Source: Clostridium beijerinckii (lineage in GTDB: Bacteria; Bacillota; Clostridia; Clostridiales; Clostridiaceae). From it: 64,000 nucleotides of DNA. Made by a program: the position numbers and the translations under genes. Below, piece by piece: positions 44,101 to 53,626 of this stretch; positions within the stretch are counted from its first letter, which is position 1; every line of letters begins with the position of its first letter. Under the pieces are notes generated by a model, which was given only the letters and a program-made list of their open reading frames with translations, was not told the origin of the DNA and searched no databases. The DNA lies in assembly GCF_018223745.1 (NCBI RefSeq), contig NZ_CP073653.1, positions 1,665,001 through 1,729,000 on the forward strand, given 5' to 3'.

Positions 44101-44665
44101 CAAAATCAGGTACCTCAATTTTTTGGTATTCATGCGATGTTCTAAAACCATCAAAGAAATGAGTAAATGGAACTCTTCCTTTAATTGCACTTAAATGGGC
44201 TATACATGCTAAATCCATTACCTCTTGAACACTGCTTGATGCAAGCATAGCAAATCCGGTCTGTCTAGTTGCCATAACATCTTGGTGATCTCCGAAAATT
44301 GATAGTGCGTGAGTTGCAATTGCACGAGCAGTTACATGAAATACTGCAGGCAAAAGTTCTCCAGCAATCTTATACATGTTTGGTATCATAAGCAGCAAGC
44401 CTTGTGATGCTGTATATGTAGTAGTTAGTGCACCAGCTTGAAGTGATCCGTGTACTGCGCCAGCTGCACCAGCTTCAGATTGCATTTCAGCAACCTTAAT
44501 TGGCTGATTAAACATATTTTTCTTTCCGTGAGCAGACCATTCATCAACCCCCTCGGCCATAGGTGTAGAAGGCGTTATAGGATATATTGCAGCTACTTCA
44601 GTAAAATTATAGGAAGCATATGCTGCGGCTTGATTTCCGTCCATTGTTTTTGTGACTTTTTGCAT
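41147..44665 (-). CDS. nifJ: Pyruvate:ferredoxin (flavodoxin) oxidoreductase
   Basis: A 1172-residue homodimeric-type PFOR converting pyruvate and CoA to acetyl-CoA, CO2 and reduced ferredoxin. Domain I begins with YNFTEVAAIYPITPSTPMAE. Two 4Fe-4S motifs, CIQCGQCAFICPHA and CTGCGNCADVCP, lie near residues 690-760. The C-terminal TPP domain has GDGWAYDIGYGGVDQVLA and EIYSNTGGQASKST, and a Cys pair in GACPGCGETPY is a proximal cluster ligand. Full length, with GAGGAGG before the ATG. It is monocistronic and central to clostridial fermentation. Confidence 0.97.
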   Translation of the reverse strand: MQKVTKTMDGNQAAAYASYNFTEVAAIYPITPSTPMAEGVDEWSAHGKKNMFNQPIKVAEMQSEAGAAGAVHGSLQAGALTTTYTASQGLLLMIPNMYKIAGELLPAVFHVTARAIATHALSIFGDHQDVMATRQTGFAMLASSSVQEVMDLACIAHLSAIKGRVPFTHFFDGFRTSHEYQKIEVPDFGEVTKLVDKAALKAFRDRALNPEHPVARGTAQNPDIYFQGREAQNPFFDAVPDIVENYMKELKNITGREYHPFDYYGDPEAERVIVAIGSVCDTISEVVDYLREKGEKVGMIKVHLYRPFCDKYFFNVLPKSVKKIAVLDRTKEPGAPAEPLYLDVTKLFYNKDNKTVIVGGRYGLASKDTRPSQIISVFGNLNSDKPKDNFTVGIVDDITNTSLPEGEIIDTTPQGTISCKFWGLGSDGTVGANKSAVKIIGDNTNLYAQAYFSYDSKKSGGTTVSHLRFGKSPIKSPYLVYNADYVACHNKSFIYNFDVLKGLKKNGTFVLNCPWNKDEIEDKLPAAYKRYMAKNNIKFYTIDAIAIAGEIGLGNRINMIMQSAFFKLANVIPVEDAVKYLKDSISHLYGKKGDKIVKMNHDAVDRGIDSLNEISIPESWANAEDSDKPVKDEPDFVKNIQRPMARLEGDELPTSTFKGMEDGTFPLGTTAYEKRGIAVNVPEWQTDKCIQCGQCAFICPHATVRQFLVDENEMKNAPEDFITKKAAGKGLENYGYRIQIAPLDCTGCGNCADVCPAPGKALIMKPAEEQILEQAENWEYAMKLTPKEDLIDRNTLKGSQLVRPLLEFNGACPGCGETPYIRLLTQLFGERMIIANATGCSSIWGASAPSIAYTTNAEGKGPAWANSLFEDNAEFGYGIFLGVKQIREKLADLMNEGLESPDFSDNIKSAFREWLDNFNDGNESKIASAKVLEVLKNSNNEIAKEILERKDYLVKKSHWILGGDGWAYDIGYGGVDQVLAMGDDVNIFVMDTEIYSNTGGQASKSTQTAQVAKFAAAGKKTRKKDLGLMAMSYGYVYVAQIAMGANMNHAIKVIAEAEKYPGPSIIIAYAPCISHGIKVGMGNSIKEEKKAVESGYWHLYRYNPLLKDEGKNPFLLESKEPSAPYKDFLHGEIRYSSLMNVFPEVADKLFDEAEKNAKERYETYKRLADMQY

Positions 44666-44834
44666 TAGGCTAATCCTCCTCTTCTATTTTTATAGAAAAT
44701 CATAATTTATTTATCTCATTTATTATTTGAAAACTGAGGAAAAGTATACATATTTCTGATAAGCCGTACATTTAGTAATAATTTATATTAAATTATGGAC
44801 ATGGAAGATATTAAATATAAAATTCTATAAGCGA

Positions 44835-44888
44835 AATCTTTATACAATCTTTATGCAGAAGAAAAAAGTCTTAATCCAATCTTTATAT
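44835..44888 (+). promoter_or_regulatory. Probable KdpE binding repeats upstream of the kdp operon
   Basis: AATCTTTATAC (44835-44845) is followed at once by AATCTTTATGC (44846-44856), and AATCTTTATAT recurs at 44878. An 11-bp direct repeat is the usual OmpR/PhoB-family site, and KdpE is of that family. The third repeat overlaps the likely -10 region; no good -35 is present, suggesting activator-dependent transcription. Confidence 0.6.
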
Positions 44889-44940
44889 TATAGCTAGTAA
44901 TATTTATATATGAGATATGAATGACGAAAGGAGAAATATG

Positions 44941-45036
44941 ATGATGCTAGATTTTATTTTTTTGACATCATTATTTGTAGGATTTTTTTCTATCATACTG
45001 TTTGCTAATTGGTGTGGAAAACAAACTAACAAGTAA
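44941..45036 (+). CDS. Small membrane protein at the head of the kdp operon
   Basis: A 31-residue peptide, MMLDFIFLTSLFVGFFSIIL and then FANWCGKQTNK, with one hydrophobic helix. AAAGGAG precedes several adjacent ATGs (44938, 44941, 44944); 44941 has the best spacing. Similar microproteins precede kdpF or kdpA in other bacteria. It may stabilise the Kdp complex, but this is inference. Confidence 0.6.
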   Translation: MMLDFIFLTSLFVGFFSIILFANWCGKQTNK

Positions 45037-45060
45037 AAGAAAATAAATGGGGGAATATAA

Positions 45061-45138
45061 ATGCTAAGTTTAGTTGTAATTATAATTTTACTTTTTGGAT
45101 ATTTAGGGTATGCATTATTTAATCCAGAGAAATTTTAA
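45061..45138 (+). CDS. kdpF: KdpF, small subunit of the K+-transporting ATPase
   Basis: A 25-residue single-helix peptide ending GYLGYALFNPEKF, the recognisable KdpF signature. KdpF sits with KdpA in the membrane and stabilises the KdpFABC complex. GGGGGAA precedes the ATG, and kdpA follows 32 bp later. Confidence 0.88.
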   Translation: MLSLVVIIILLFGYLGYALFNPEKF

Positions 45139-45170
45139 AATTATTAGTAGTGGAACTAGGAGGAATAGTT

Positions 45171-46850
45171 ATGGAGTGGTTACAAATAATAATAACTTTA
45201 CTACTTTTTATGATAATAGTAGTACCAGTTGGAAAGTATCTATATTATGTTAGCACTGGTCATAAAATCATTGGAGACAAGCTATTTGATAAAATCGATA
45301 ACTTTATCTACAAGATATGTGGAATAAGTAAAGATGACGAAATGGATTGGAAAGAATATATTTTTTCTATTATAGCAGTGAATGCTGCAATGGTATTTAT
45401 AGGATATATAATGCTTAGAGCTCAAGGATTCTTATTTTTTAATCCAAATAAAATAAATGGAATGGAACAAAGTCTATCTTTTAATACAATTATAAGTTTT
45501 ATGACTAATACAAATCTTCAAGATTATAGTGGAGAATCAGGACTTTCTAATTTTAGTCAAATGATAGTGATTATTTTTATGATGTTTACATCAGCAGCAA
45601 CAGGCTTTTCAGCAGCTATTGCTTTTATTAGAGGAATAATTGGAAGAAAGTTAATAGGAAACTTTTTTGTAGATATGACAAGAGTTACAACAAGAGTTTT
45701 ATTGCCACTATCAATAATAGTGGGAATTCTTTTGGTAAGTCAAGGCGTACCACAAACTTTATCTGGAACTAAAACAGTTACTACAATAGAAGGTAAAATG
45801 CAAGATATAGCAATTGGCCCGGTAGCAGCTCTTGAATCAATTAAGCATATAGGTACAAACGGCGGAGGTTTCTTCGGGGCAAATTCGGCTCACCCATTTG
45901 AAAATCCAACACCTATATCAAATTTAATTGAAATACTATCTATGATGATACTTCCAGGAGCACTAGTTTATACTTTTGGGTTAATGCTTAGAAATAAAAA
46001 ACAAGGCTGGACCATATTTGGAGCAATGGCTGGAATATTTATAATAGCACTTCCAATATGTTATTATGCAGAAAAGGCTGGAAATCCAGCATTAGCACAT
46101 GTGGGGTTAAATCAACTTATGGGGAATATGGAAGGGAAAGAAGTGAGATTTGGAGTAGGACAATCTGCATTATTTGCGACAGTAACTACGTCCTTCACAA
46201 CAGGAACAGTTAATAATATGCATGATTCATTAACACCTATAGGTGGAGCAATTGCTCTTATGAATATGATGCTTAATGTTGTATTCGGAGGTAAGGGCGT
46301 AGGATTTATGAATATGATGATGTATGCTATTCTTACTGTCTTTTTATGTGGACTTATGGTTGGCAGAACACCAGAATTTTTATCAAAGAAAATTGAAGGA
46401 AAAGAAATTAAGCTTATAGCATTAGCTATAATAATTCACCCATTACTAATATTGATGTCCTCAGCTTTGGCATTAATATCGCCAGAGGGAATTGCAGGAA
46501 TATCAAATTCAGGATTTCATGGGTTAACTCAAATAGTTTATCAATTTACATCTTCAGCAGCAAATAATGGTTCTGGATTTGAAGGGTTAGGAGATAATAC
46601 TCTGTTTTGGAATACTGCCACAGGTATAGTGATGTTTTATGGAAGATATTTATCAATTATAATTCTTCTTTCGGTAGCTGGCTCTTTAGCGGCCAAAAGA
46701 ACAATTCCAACAACAATAGGAACTTTTAGAACAGATAATACAATGTTTGCATTAACTCTAATTGCAATTGTTTTAATAATTGGAGCATTAACATTTTTAC
46801 CTGCTTTAGCGCTTGGACCAATAGCAGAGCATTTAACATTGTGGAATTGA
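45171..46850 (+). CDS. kdpA: K+-transporting ATPase subunit A
   Basis: A 559-residue channel-like subunit with about ten membrane helices and the four selectivity-loop regions typical of KdpA, including [51 protein letters not shown] and [13 protein letters not shown]. It selects and conducts K+ in high-affinity uptake. The ATG at 45171 follows AGGAGG; a GTG seven codons upstream would place that site inside the gene. It is followed by kdpB and kdpC. Confidence 0.97.
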   Translation: MEWLQIIITLLLFMIIVVPVGKYLYYVSTGHKIIGDKLFDKIDNFIYKICGISKDDEMDWKEYIFSIIAVNAAMVFIGYIMLRAQGFLFFNPNKINGMEQSLSFNTIISFMTNTNLQDYSGESGLSNFSQMIVIIFMMFTSAATGFSAAIAFIRGIIGRKLIGNFFVDMTRVTTRVLLPLSIIVGILLVSQGVPQTLSGTKTVTTIEGKMQDIAIGPVAALESIKHIGTNGGGFFGANSAHPFENPTPISNLIEILSMMILPGALVYTFGLMLRNKKQGWTIFGAMAGIFIIALPICYYAEKAGNPALAHVGLNQLMGNMEGKEVRFGVGQSALFATVTTSFTTGTVNNMHDSLTPIGGAIALMNMMLNVVFGGKGVGFMNMMMYAILTVFLCGLMVGRTPEFLSKKIEGKEIKLIALAIIIHPLLILMSSALALISPEGIAGISNSGFHGLTQIVYQFTSSAANNGSGFEGLGDNTLFWNTATGIVMFYGRYLSIIILLSVAGSLAAKRTIPTTIGTFRTDNTMFALTLIAIVLIIGALTFLPALALGPIAEHLTLWN

Positions 46851-46884
46851 TTATTATGAAGTAGAAAGCAAGGAGAAAAATAGT

Positions 46885-48948
46885 ATGAGTGATAAAAGAA
46901 AAAAGTCTAAATTTATTACAAGAGATATATTGAGAGAATCCATTATAGAGTCCTTTAAGAAACTAAATCCTAAATATATGATAAAAAATCCAGTTATGTT
47001 TGTTGTTGAAGTGGGATTTGTTATAACTTTATTGCTTACATTTTGTCCAAGCTTATTTGGAGATAAAGGAAGTAATTTAAGAATATATAATTTTATTGTA
47101 GCTCTAATATTGTTTATAACAGTACTTTTTGCAAATTTTGCGGAAGCCGTAGCTGAGGGTAGAGGAAAGGCTCAAGCTGAGAATTTAAAGAAAATGCGTA
47201 AAGATACTGTAGCAAAATTGTTGAATGCTGATGGAACAACTAAGGTCATAAATGCAAATGAATTAAAAAAAGGAGATATAGTTTTAGTTGAAAATGGAGA
47301 TATAATTCCTAATGATGGTGAAGTTGTAGAAGGAATAGCCTCTGTTGATGAATCTGCAATAACTGGTGAGTCAGCACCTGTTATGAAAGAACGTGGAGGA
47401 GATTTTGCATCAGTTACAGGAGGAACAAAGGTTGTAAGTGACTGGCTAAAGATTGAGATAACAGCAACACCAGGTGAGTCATTTTTGGATAAAATGATAT
47501 CTCTTGTAGAGGGAGCATCAAGACAAAAAACTCCAAATGAAATTGCGCTTAATACTGTACTTGTTAGCTTAACAATTATATTTCTTATAGTTATAGTTGC
47601 ACTTTATCCAATGGCTAATTATTCGGGTGTTTCAATTTATATTTCAACTTTAATAGCACTTCTTGTTTGTTTAATACCAACAACAATTGGTGGTCTATTA
47701 TCGGCTATTGGGATTGCAGGTATGGATAGAGTTACTAAATTCAATGTTATAGCTATGTCAGGAAAAGCTGTAGAAGCCTGCGGAGATATTGATACAATGC
47801 TTCTTGATAAGACAGGTACTATAACATTTGGTAATAGATTAGCCTCGGATTTTATACCAGTTGACAACGTAAGGAAATTAGATTTAATAAATTATTCAGT
47901 AATCTGTTCAATAAAAGATGATACACCAGAAGGAAAATCAATAGTTGATCTTGCTAGAAGAAGCGAAGCAACAATTAATGAAGAAGAGTATAAAAATTTA
48001 GATTTTATTGAGTTTACAGCTCAAACAAGAATGAGCGGAGTGGACTTGCCTGATGGTACTGCTATAAGAAAGGGAGCTTCTGATTCTATAAGAAACAGAA
48101 TAAAAGAAATGGGAGGAATTATTCCAGATGATTTAGATGAAGCTGTTAACAGAGTATCAAAACTTGGAGGAACACCTCTTGTAGTTTGCATAAACAATAA
48201 AATATACGGAGTTATATATCTTAAAGATACTGTTAAACCAGGTCTTGCTCTCAGATTTCAAAGACTTAGAGAAATCGGAATTAAAACAGTTATGTGTACT
48301 GGTGATAATCCATTGACTGCTGCAACTATTGCTAAAGAAGCTGGTGTAGATGAATTTATAGCTGAATGTAAACCAGAAGATAAAATTGATGCAATTAAAA
48401 GAGAACAAGAACAAGGTAAACTTGTAGCTATGACTGGAGATGGAACCAATGATGCACCAGCTCTAGCACAGGCAGATGTAGGACTTGCCATGAATAGTGG
48501 AACCACAGCGGCTAAAGAAGCAGCTAATATGGTAGATTTAGATTCGGATCCAACAAAAATTCTTGAGGTAGTTGAAATAGGAAAACAATTATTGATTACA
48601 AGGGGGGCTTTAACTACTTTCAGTATTGCTAACGATGTAGCAAAGTATTTTGCTATTATACCTGCCATATTTACAGTAGCTATACCTGAAATGCAGATTA
48701 TGAATATAATGAGACTTTCAACACCATATAGTGCTATACTATCGGCTCTTATATTTAATGCAATAATAATACCACTACTTATTCCTGTGGCAATGAAAGG
48801 CGTAAAATATAAACCGATGAAAGCAGAGATGATGTTGCTTAGAAATATGCTTATTTATGGAGGCGGTGGAGTAATTATTCCATTCATAGGAATAAAGGTA
48901 ATTGACATGATTATTACTCCGTTAGTCAGAATTCTTAATATTGGCTAA
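46885..48948 (+). CDS. kdpB: K+-transporting ATPase subunit B
   Basis: A 687-residue P-type ATPase that energises K+ uptake. Phosphorylated Asp308 is in [13 protein letters not shown] at 160-163 holds the regulatory Ser162 position; [23 protein letters not shown] lies near 513-535. The operon order F-A-B-C is conserved. AAGGAG precedes the ATG. Confidence 0.97.
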   Translation: MSDKRKKSKFITRDILRESIIESFKKLNPKYMIKNPVMFVVEVGFVITLLLTFCPSLFGDKGSNLRIYNFIVALILFITVLFANFAEAVAEGRGKAQAENLKKMRKDTVAKLLNADGTTKVINANELKKGDIVLVENGDIIPNDGEVVEGIASVDESAITGESAPVMKERGGDFASVTGGTKVVSDWLKIEITATPGESFLDKMISLVEGASRQKTPNEIALNTVLVSLTIIFLIVIVALYPMANYSGVSIYISTLIALLVCLIPTTIGGLLSAIGIAGMDRVTKFNVIAMSGKAVEACGDIDTMLLDKTGTITFGNRLASDFIPVDNVRKLDLINYSVICSIKDDTPEGKSIVDLARRSEATINEEEYKNLDFIEFTAQTRMSGVDLPDGTAIRKGASDSIRNRIKEMGGIIPDDLDEAVNRVSKLGGTPLVVCINNKIYGVIYLKDTVKPGLALRFQRLREIGIKTVMCTGDNPLTAATIAKEAGVDEFIAECKPEDKIDAIKREQEQGKLVAMTGDGTNDAPALAQADVGLAMNSGTTAAKEAANMVDLDSDPTKILEVVEIGKQLLITRGALTTFSIANDVAKYFAIIPAIFTVAIPEMQIMNIMRLSTPYSAILSALIFNAIIIPLLIPVAMKGVKYKPMKAEMMLLRNMLIYGGGGVIIPFIGIKVIDMIITPLVRILNIG

Positions 48949-49014
48949 CTTAGATAGTGAAGATTATTAGCTAAGAAAAAATTATGCACCTCAATAAGAA
49001 AAGGAGATTTTTAT

Positions 49015-49641
49015 ATGAAAATAATCAAAAAATCTATTCTGTTAAGTATTACTTTTATGGTACTTTGTGGGCTTATATATCCTCTTTTAATGACTGGAAT
49101 AAGCCAGTTGGTTTTTAATAGAAAAGCTAATGGAAGTATGATAACTGTTAATGGAAATGAAGTTGGATCGGAACTTATAGGACAAAATTTCACAGATCCA
49201 AGGTTCTTTAGAGGAAGAATTTCAGCTGTAAATTATAACACTTATACAGAAGCAGATACTGTACCCGATGAAAGCGGAAAGGCAGTATATAGTGGAGTGG
49301 GCTCAGGGTCACAAAATTTAGCGCCTTCCAATGAAATTCTTAGAGAAAGAGTTGAAAAAGATATAAATGATTTCTTAGCTGCTAATCCTGGAGTTAAGAA
49401 AGAAGATATACCAACAGACTTGCTTACAAGTTCTGGTTCTGGGTTAGATCCTGATATAAGTCCAAAGGCGGCAGAAATTCAAATTCCAGCAGTTTCAAAA
49501 GCATCAGGAATAAGTGAAGCAGATCTTCAAAAAATAGTTAATAAATATACTGAAGGTAGAACACTTGGGGTATTTGGTGAACCAAGAGTAAATGTTCTAA
49601 AAGTCAATATGGAAATAGCTTCACTTTTAAATATAAAGTAA
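49015..49641 (+). CDS. kdpC: K+-transporting ATPase subunit C
   Basis: A 208-residue protein with one N-terminal membrane helix (residues 8-28) and the KdpC motifs [24 protein letters not shown] and [16 protein letters not shown] followed by A-x-x-Q and [18 protein letters not shown]. It stabilises the complex and assists nucleotide binding. AAAAGGAG precedes the ATG. Confidence 0.97.
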   Translation: MKIIKKSILLSITFMVLCGLIYPLLMTGISQLVFNRKANGSMITVNGNEVGSELIGQNFTDPRFFRGRISAVNYNTYTEADTVPDESGKAVYSGVGSGSQNLAPSNEILRERVEKDINDFLAANPGVKKEDIPTDLLTSSGSGLDPDISPKAAEIQIPAVSKASGISEADLQKIVNKYTEGRTLGVFGEPRVNVLKVNMEIASLLNIK

Positions 49642-49688
49642 TTTGGGATTCTAGTTCATTTTACTTTTATAGAATGAGAGGGATTACT

Positions 49689-50024
49689 ATGAAAAGAGTA
49701 TTTTTAGGGCTTTTAGCTATTATCATAATCATTTCCATAGCTGGGTGTAATAATAATCCATATGCTGGAGAATATAAAACATCTGATAATACTATTTTAG
49801 AGCTTAATTCGAATGGTAAATGCAAGGTAATAAACAATTCTTATAAGGATGTATTTTATACGTATGGTAAGTATACTATAAATGATAATAAAATAGAAAT
49901 AACTTTTGATGAGGATAAACAAAACTATATGAGAGTTAAATCTTTAAATGGAGAAGTTAAAGGAAGTAATATAGAATTTTATGATTACTTAGGAAAAGAG
50001 TCTACTTATTCTAAAGTAGAGTAG
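49689..50024 (+). CDS. Small lipoprotein of unknown function
   Basis: A 111-residue product with a lipobox signal (MKRVFLGLLAIIIIISIAGC). The mature part has a beta-rich pattern, NPYAGEYKTSDNTILELNSNGKCKV and YTYGKYTINDNKIEITFD, like small lipocalin-type or DUF-type lipoproteins. The ATG at 49689 follows GAGAGGG. It sits between kdpC and kdpD and may be co-transcribed; no role in potassium uptake is established. Confidence 0.75.
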   Translation: MKRVFLGLLAIIIIISIAGCNNNPYAGEYKTSDNTILELNSNGKCKVINNSYKDVFYTYGKYTINDNKIEITFDEDKQNYMRVKSLNGEVKGSNIEFYDYLGKESTYSKVE

Positions 50025-50065
50025 TGAAAGTACTTTTATATTATTATTAGACGATATATAATTTC

Positions 50066-50138
50066 ATTAGGCAGAAGGCGCAATCAAAGAAATAATAAAA
50101 CAGTATGTCTTACTATTAGTTTCTTTTATGTGCCTAAG
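50066..50138 (+). other. Two-part hairpin upstream of kdpD
   Basis: TTAGGCA pairs with TGCCTAA at the base and AAAGAAATAATA with TATTAGTTTCTTT (one bulge) higher up. There is no T-run, so it is not a standard terminator. It could affect kdpD translation or mRNA processing. Confidence 0.35.
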
Positions 50139-50233
50139 ATAAAATTAAAGAAATGTTAGGAGTGATTTAAATAGATATAAATGAAAGGCCAGATCCACAG
50201 TATCTTTTAAATCAAATAAAAAAAGAAGAGAAT

Positions 50234-52882
50234 GTGTCTTCAAGAGGAAAATTAAAAATATTTTTTGGCTATGCTGCTGGTGTTGGTAAGAGCTATGCAA
50301 TGCTTATGGAAGCACATGATATGAAGAAATTGGGCTACGATGTAGTGATAGGTTATATAGAACCACATGCAAGACCAGAAACTATGGCATTGCTAAATGG
50401 ACTTGAGAGTATAGAAAATAGGATTATTGAGTATAAGGGGATAACCTTAAAAGAATTTGACCTGGATATGGCTCTTATTAGAAAACCTGAAATTATGCTA
50501 GTAGACGAACTAGCTCATACAAATGCTAGTGAGCAAAGGCACAGAAAGAGATGGCAGGATATTGAGGAACTTTTAGAAGCGGGAATAAATGTTTATACGA
50601 CTTTAAATGTTCAGCATATAGAAAGCTTAAATGATATAGTTGAAAGTATAACCCATATTTCAGTTAGAGAAAGAATTCCGGACAAAATATTTGATGAGGC
50701 TGATAAAGTAGAATTAATTGATATTGAACCAGATGAACTTTTGAAAAGATTTAGTGATGGAAAAGTGTATGATAAGGAACAAGCGACAAAAGCATTTAAT
50801 AATTTTTTTACTAAAAATAATTTATTTGCACTTAGAGAAATTGCATTAAGAAGAACTGCTGATAGAGTAAATTATGAAGTGGAAAGCGTAAGGTTGTCAA
50901 AAGGGCAAATTACCGTAATGCCAACAGTAGATGCAATATTAGCCTGCATTTCTTCATCACCATCTTCTTCAAGGGTTATAAGAACAGCAAGGAGAATGGC
51001 AGAAGCACATCATTCAAAATGGATAGCATTTTATGTGGAAACAACAAAGTCGAGAAACTTAAGTAAAAAGGATAAGGAGAGTTTGAGTGCAAATTTTAAG
51101 TTGGCAGAAGAGTTGGATGGAGAGATAGTAACTGTATATAGCGATGATATAGTTGAACAAATAATTCAATATGCAAAATTTAGAAATGTCACAAAGATTA
51201 TAATAGGAAAAAATCATAAAAAACCAAATAATTTTTTTAGAATTTATGCTAGAGATATAGTTGATAAATTAATGGAGTCTAATTCATATATAGACGTTTA
51301 TGTTATACCGAATTCAACTTTTAATAAAGAAAAAGAAAACATTATAAAAAGAAAAAAAGTAAGGGTCAGTATTTCATGGAAAGAAATTTTAACAGCTAGT
51401 TTAATAATGATTATATCTACAATGATTTCATTATTTATAGACTACATAGGATTTCGTGAAGCAAATGTCATCATGATTTTTATTCTGGGTGTAATTATAG
51501 TAAATATGAAAACTAGAGGGTATCTTTTAGGATTTATATGTTCAATCATAAGTATATTCTTATTTAATTTTCTTTTTACTGATCCAAGATATTCTCTTGA
51601 AGTTTATGATAAAAGCTACTTAGCTACTTTCCCAATAATGTTAATAGTGACATTTACAATTGGTACTCTCACAAGCAAGATACAAAGGGAAGCACAAAAT
51701 TCTTTAGCAAGAGAGAATACAACACAAATTTTATATAGAGTAAGTAGAAAGTTACTAAGTGCAACAGGTACAGCTGATGTTGTGGGAATAGGGATAAAAT
51801 ATTTATCTAGATTATTAGAAAGAACAGTTATTTGCTACTTAGTTCAAGAAAATAAATTAACAACACCTTTTATTTATACGGCTACTAAAGGTGAGAAAGA
51901 TCGGACATTGCTAAATAAAGAGGAAGAAGCTGTTGCATATTGGACATTATTAAATGATAAAGAGTCAGGTGCGGGAACTAATACTTTCTATGGAGCAAAA
52001 GGATATTATATGCCTCTGAAAAGTCATAATAAAGTATTAGGCGTGTTAGGTGTCTCTTGTATCACTGGAAACTTAAAACCAGAACAAAAATTCATTTTCG
52101 AGACTGTAGCTAGTCAAATATATATTGCTTTAGATAGAGAAATTCTCGCTGAAACTCAGAAAAATTCAAAGTTAGAAATTGAAAGTGAGAGATTAAGAAG
52201 TAATCTTTTAAGATCAATTTCCCATGATTTAAGAAGTCCACTTGCAGGGATAAAAGGAGCAATAAGTACTATCATTGAAACAGGAGAACTTCTATCTAAA
52301 GATACTAAAGATGAACTTTTCCAAGGAATTTATGATGATACTGAATGGCTTATAAGATTGGTAGAAAATTTACTCAGCATGACTAGATTTGAAGGTGGGA
52401 ACATGAAAATTAAAAAGAACCTTGAACTCGTAGAAGAAGTTGTATATGAAGCAGTTCAAAGAACTTCAAAACGCTTGAAGGATCATGAGATAAAGGTAAC
52501 AGTTCCAGAAGATGTTATAATGTTATCTATGGATGGAAATTTAATTGAGCAAGTTCTTATAAATCTTTTTGATAATGCTATTAAGTTTACTCCTAAGGAA
52601 GCTTTAATTGAGGTTAAAGTATATGAGGAAGTAGGCGATGTTATATTTGAGGTAATAGATGATGGGATAGGAATATCAGAAGAAATATTACCACATATAT
52701 TTGATAGATTTTTTACAAATGGAGATAAAATATCTGATTCAAGAAGAGGTGTTGGGCTTGGGCTCGCAATTTGTAAATCTATAGTTGAAGGACATGGTGG
52801 GAAAATCAGCGCCCAGAACAAAGATGAAGGAGGCGCAATTTTTAGATTTAACATTCCAAAGGAGGGAAAGATAGATGGATAA
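50234..52882 (+). CDS. kdpD: Osmosensitive K+ channel sensor histidine kinase KdpD
   Basis: A sensor kinase of 882 residues from the GTG used here. The N-terminal KdpD domain has a Walker A-like GYAAGVGKSYAM and DELAHTN; a USP-like domain, four membrane helices (about 385-480), a GAF domain and the kinase core (SISHDLRSPLAGIKGA, DNAIKFTP, RRGVGLGLAICKSIVEGHGG) follow. The reading frame is open upstream to 50171 and encodes the family-typical RPDPQYLLNQIKKEE, so the real start is probably AUA at 50171, 7 nt after AGGAG. The gene overlaps kdpE by 8 bp. Confidence 0.93.
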   Translation: MSSRGKLKIFFGYAAGVGKSYAMLMEAHDMKKLGYDVVIGYIEPHARPETMALLNGLESIENRIIEYKGITLKEFDLDMALIRKPEIMLVDELAHTNASEQRHRKRWQDIEELLEAGINVYTTLNVQHIESLNDIVESITHISVRERIPDKIFDEADKVELIDIEPDELLKRFSDGKVYDKEQATKAFNNFFTKNNLFALREIALRRTADRVNYEVESVRLSKGQITVMPTVDAILACISSSPSSSRVIRTARRMAEAHHSKWIAFYVETTKSRNLSKKDKESLSANFKLAEELDGEIVTVYSDDIVEQIIQYAKFRNVTKIIIGKNHKKPNNFFRIYARDIVDKLMESNSYIDVYVIPNSTFNKEKENIIKRKKVRVSISWKEILTASLIMIISTMISLFIDYIGFREANVIMIFILGVIIVNMKTRGYLLGFICSIISIFLFNFLFTDPRYSLEVYDKSYLATFPIMLIVTFTIGTLTSKIQREAQNSLARENTTQILYRVSRKLLSATGTADVVGIGIKYLSRLLERTVICYLVQENKLTTPFIYTATKGEKDRTLLNKEEEAVAYWTLLNDKESGAGTNTFYGAKGYYMPLKSHNKVLGVLGVSCITGNLKPEQKFIFETVASQIYIALDREILAETQKNSKLEIESERLRSNLLRSISHDLRSPLAGIKGAISTIIETGELLSKDTKDELFQGIYDDTEWLIRLVENLLSMTRFEGGNMKIKKNLELVEEVVYEAVQRTSKRLKDHEIKVTVPEDVIMLSMDGNLIEQVLINLFDNAIKFTPKEALIEVKVYEEVGDVIFEVIDDGIGISEEILPHIFDRFFTNGDKISDSRRGVGLGLAICKSIVEGHGGKISAQNKDEGGAIFRFNIPKEGKIDG

Positions 52883-53573
52883 TAAGCCATATATTCTTGT
52901 AGTGGAAGATGACAGGCCCATAAGAAATTTCATAACAGCATCATTAAAAGCACAAGGATTTAATTATATAGAAACAGAGAAAGGAATTGAAGCTATTGCG
53001 CTTTCTATGTCTCATAAACCAGACTTGATAATATTGGATTTAGGGCTTCCAGATATTGATGGAATCAATGTTATCACAAAAGTAAGAGAGTGGTCTAAAA
53101 TACCTATAATAATAGTTTCAGCAAGAGAAAATGAAAGACAGAAGATTGAAGCTTTAGACAAAGGAGCAGATGATTATTTGACTAAGCCTTTTGGAATTGG
53201 AGAATTATTAGCTAGGATTAGAGTTTCTTTAAGGCACAGTGTAACAAATACATCTGAAAATAAAAATACAGAAATATTTAAGGTTAAGGGATTGGTTGTT
53301 GATTTTAATAAAAGAAAAGTTAGTATAGATGACGAGGATATACATCTAACCCCTATAGAATATAAAATAATGGCACTACTTTGTAAATATGCAGGAAAAG
53401 TATTAACCCATAATTTCATAATTAATGAAATTTGGGGTGCAGCTTTAGGTAATGAAACTCAATCACTTAGGGTTTTTATGGCAAGCCTTAGAAGGAAAAT
53501 AGAGAAGAATCCAGCACAGCCACAATATATTTATACAGAAGTTGGTGTTGGATACAGGCTGATAGATGATTAG
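52875..53573 (+). CDS. kdpE: KDP operon response regulator KdpE
   Basis: A 232-residue OmpR/PhoB-family regulator. The receiver has acidic pocket VVEDD, phospho-acceptor Asp in LIILDLGLPDIDG and the conserved Lys in LTKPF. The C-terminal winged helix contains LTPIEYKIMALLCKYAGKVLTHNFI and VYMASLRRKIE-type (RVFMASLRRKIEKNP). It overlaps kdpD and should activate the kdp promoter through the 11-bp repeats upstream of the operon. Confidence 0.96.
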   Translation: MDNKPYILVVEDDRPIRNFITASLKAQGFNYIETEKGIEAIALSMSHKPDLIILDLGLPDIDGINVITKVREWSKIPIIIVSARENERQKIEALDKGADDYLTKPFGIGELLARIRVSLRHSVTNTSENKNTEIFKVKGLVVDFNKRKVSIDDEDIHLTPIEYKIMALLCKYAGKVLTHNFIINEIWGAALGNETQSLRVFMASLRRKIEKNPAQPQYIYTEVGVGYRLIDD

Positions 53574-53584
53574 TTATTAAGATA

Positions 53585-53626
53585 AAAGCTTATCCTAATT
53601 CTTTTAAGGAGAGGCTTTTTTTTAAA
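53585..53626 (+). terminator. Terminator of kdpDE
   Basis: AAGCTTATCCTAA and TTAAGGAGAGGCTT pair imperfectly and are followed by TTTTTTTT, just inside the convergent end of the next minus-strand gene. Confidence 0.65.
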
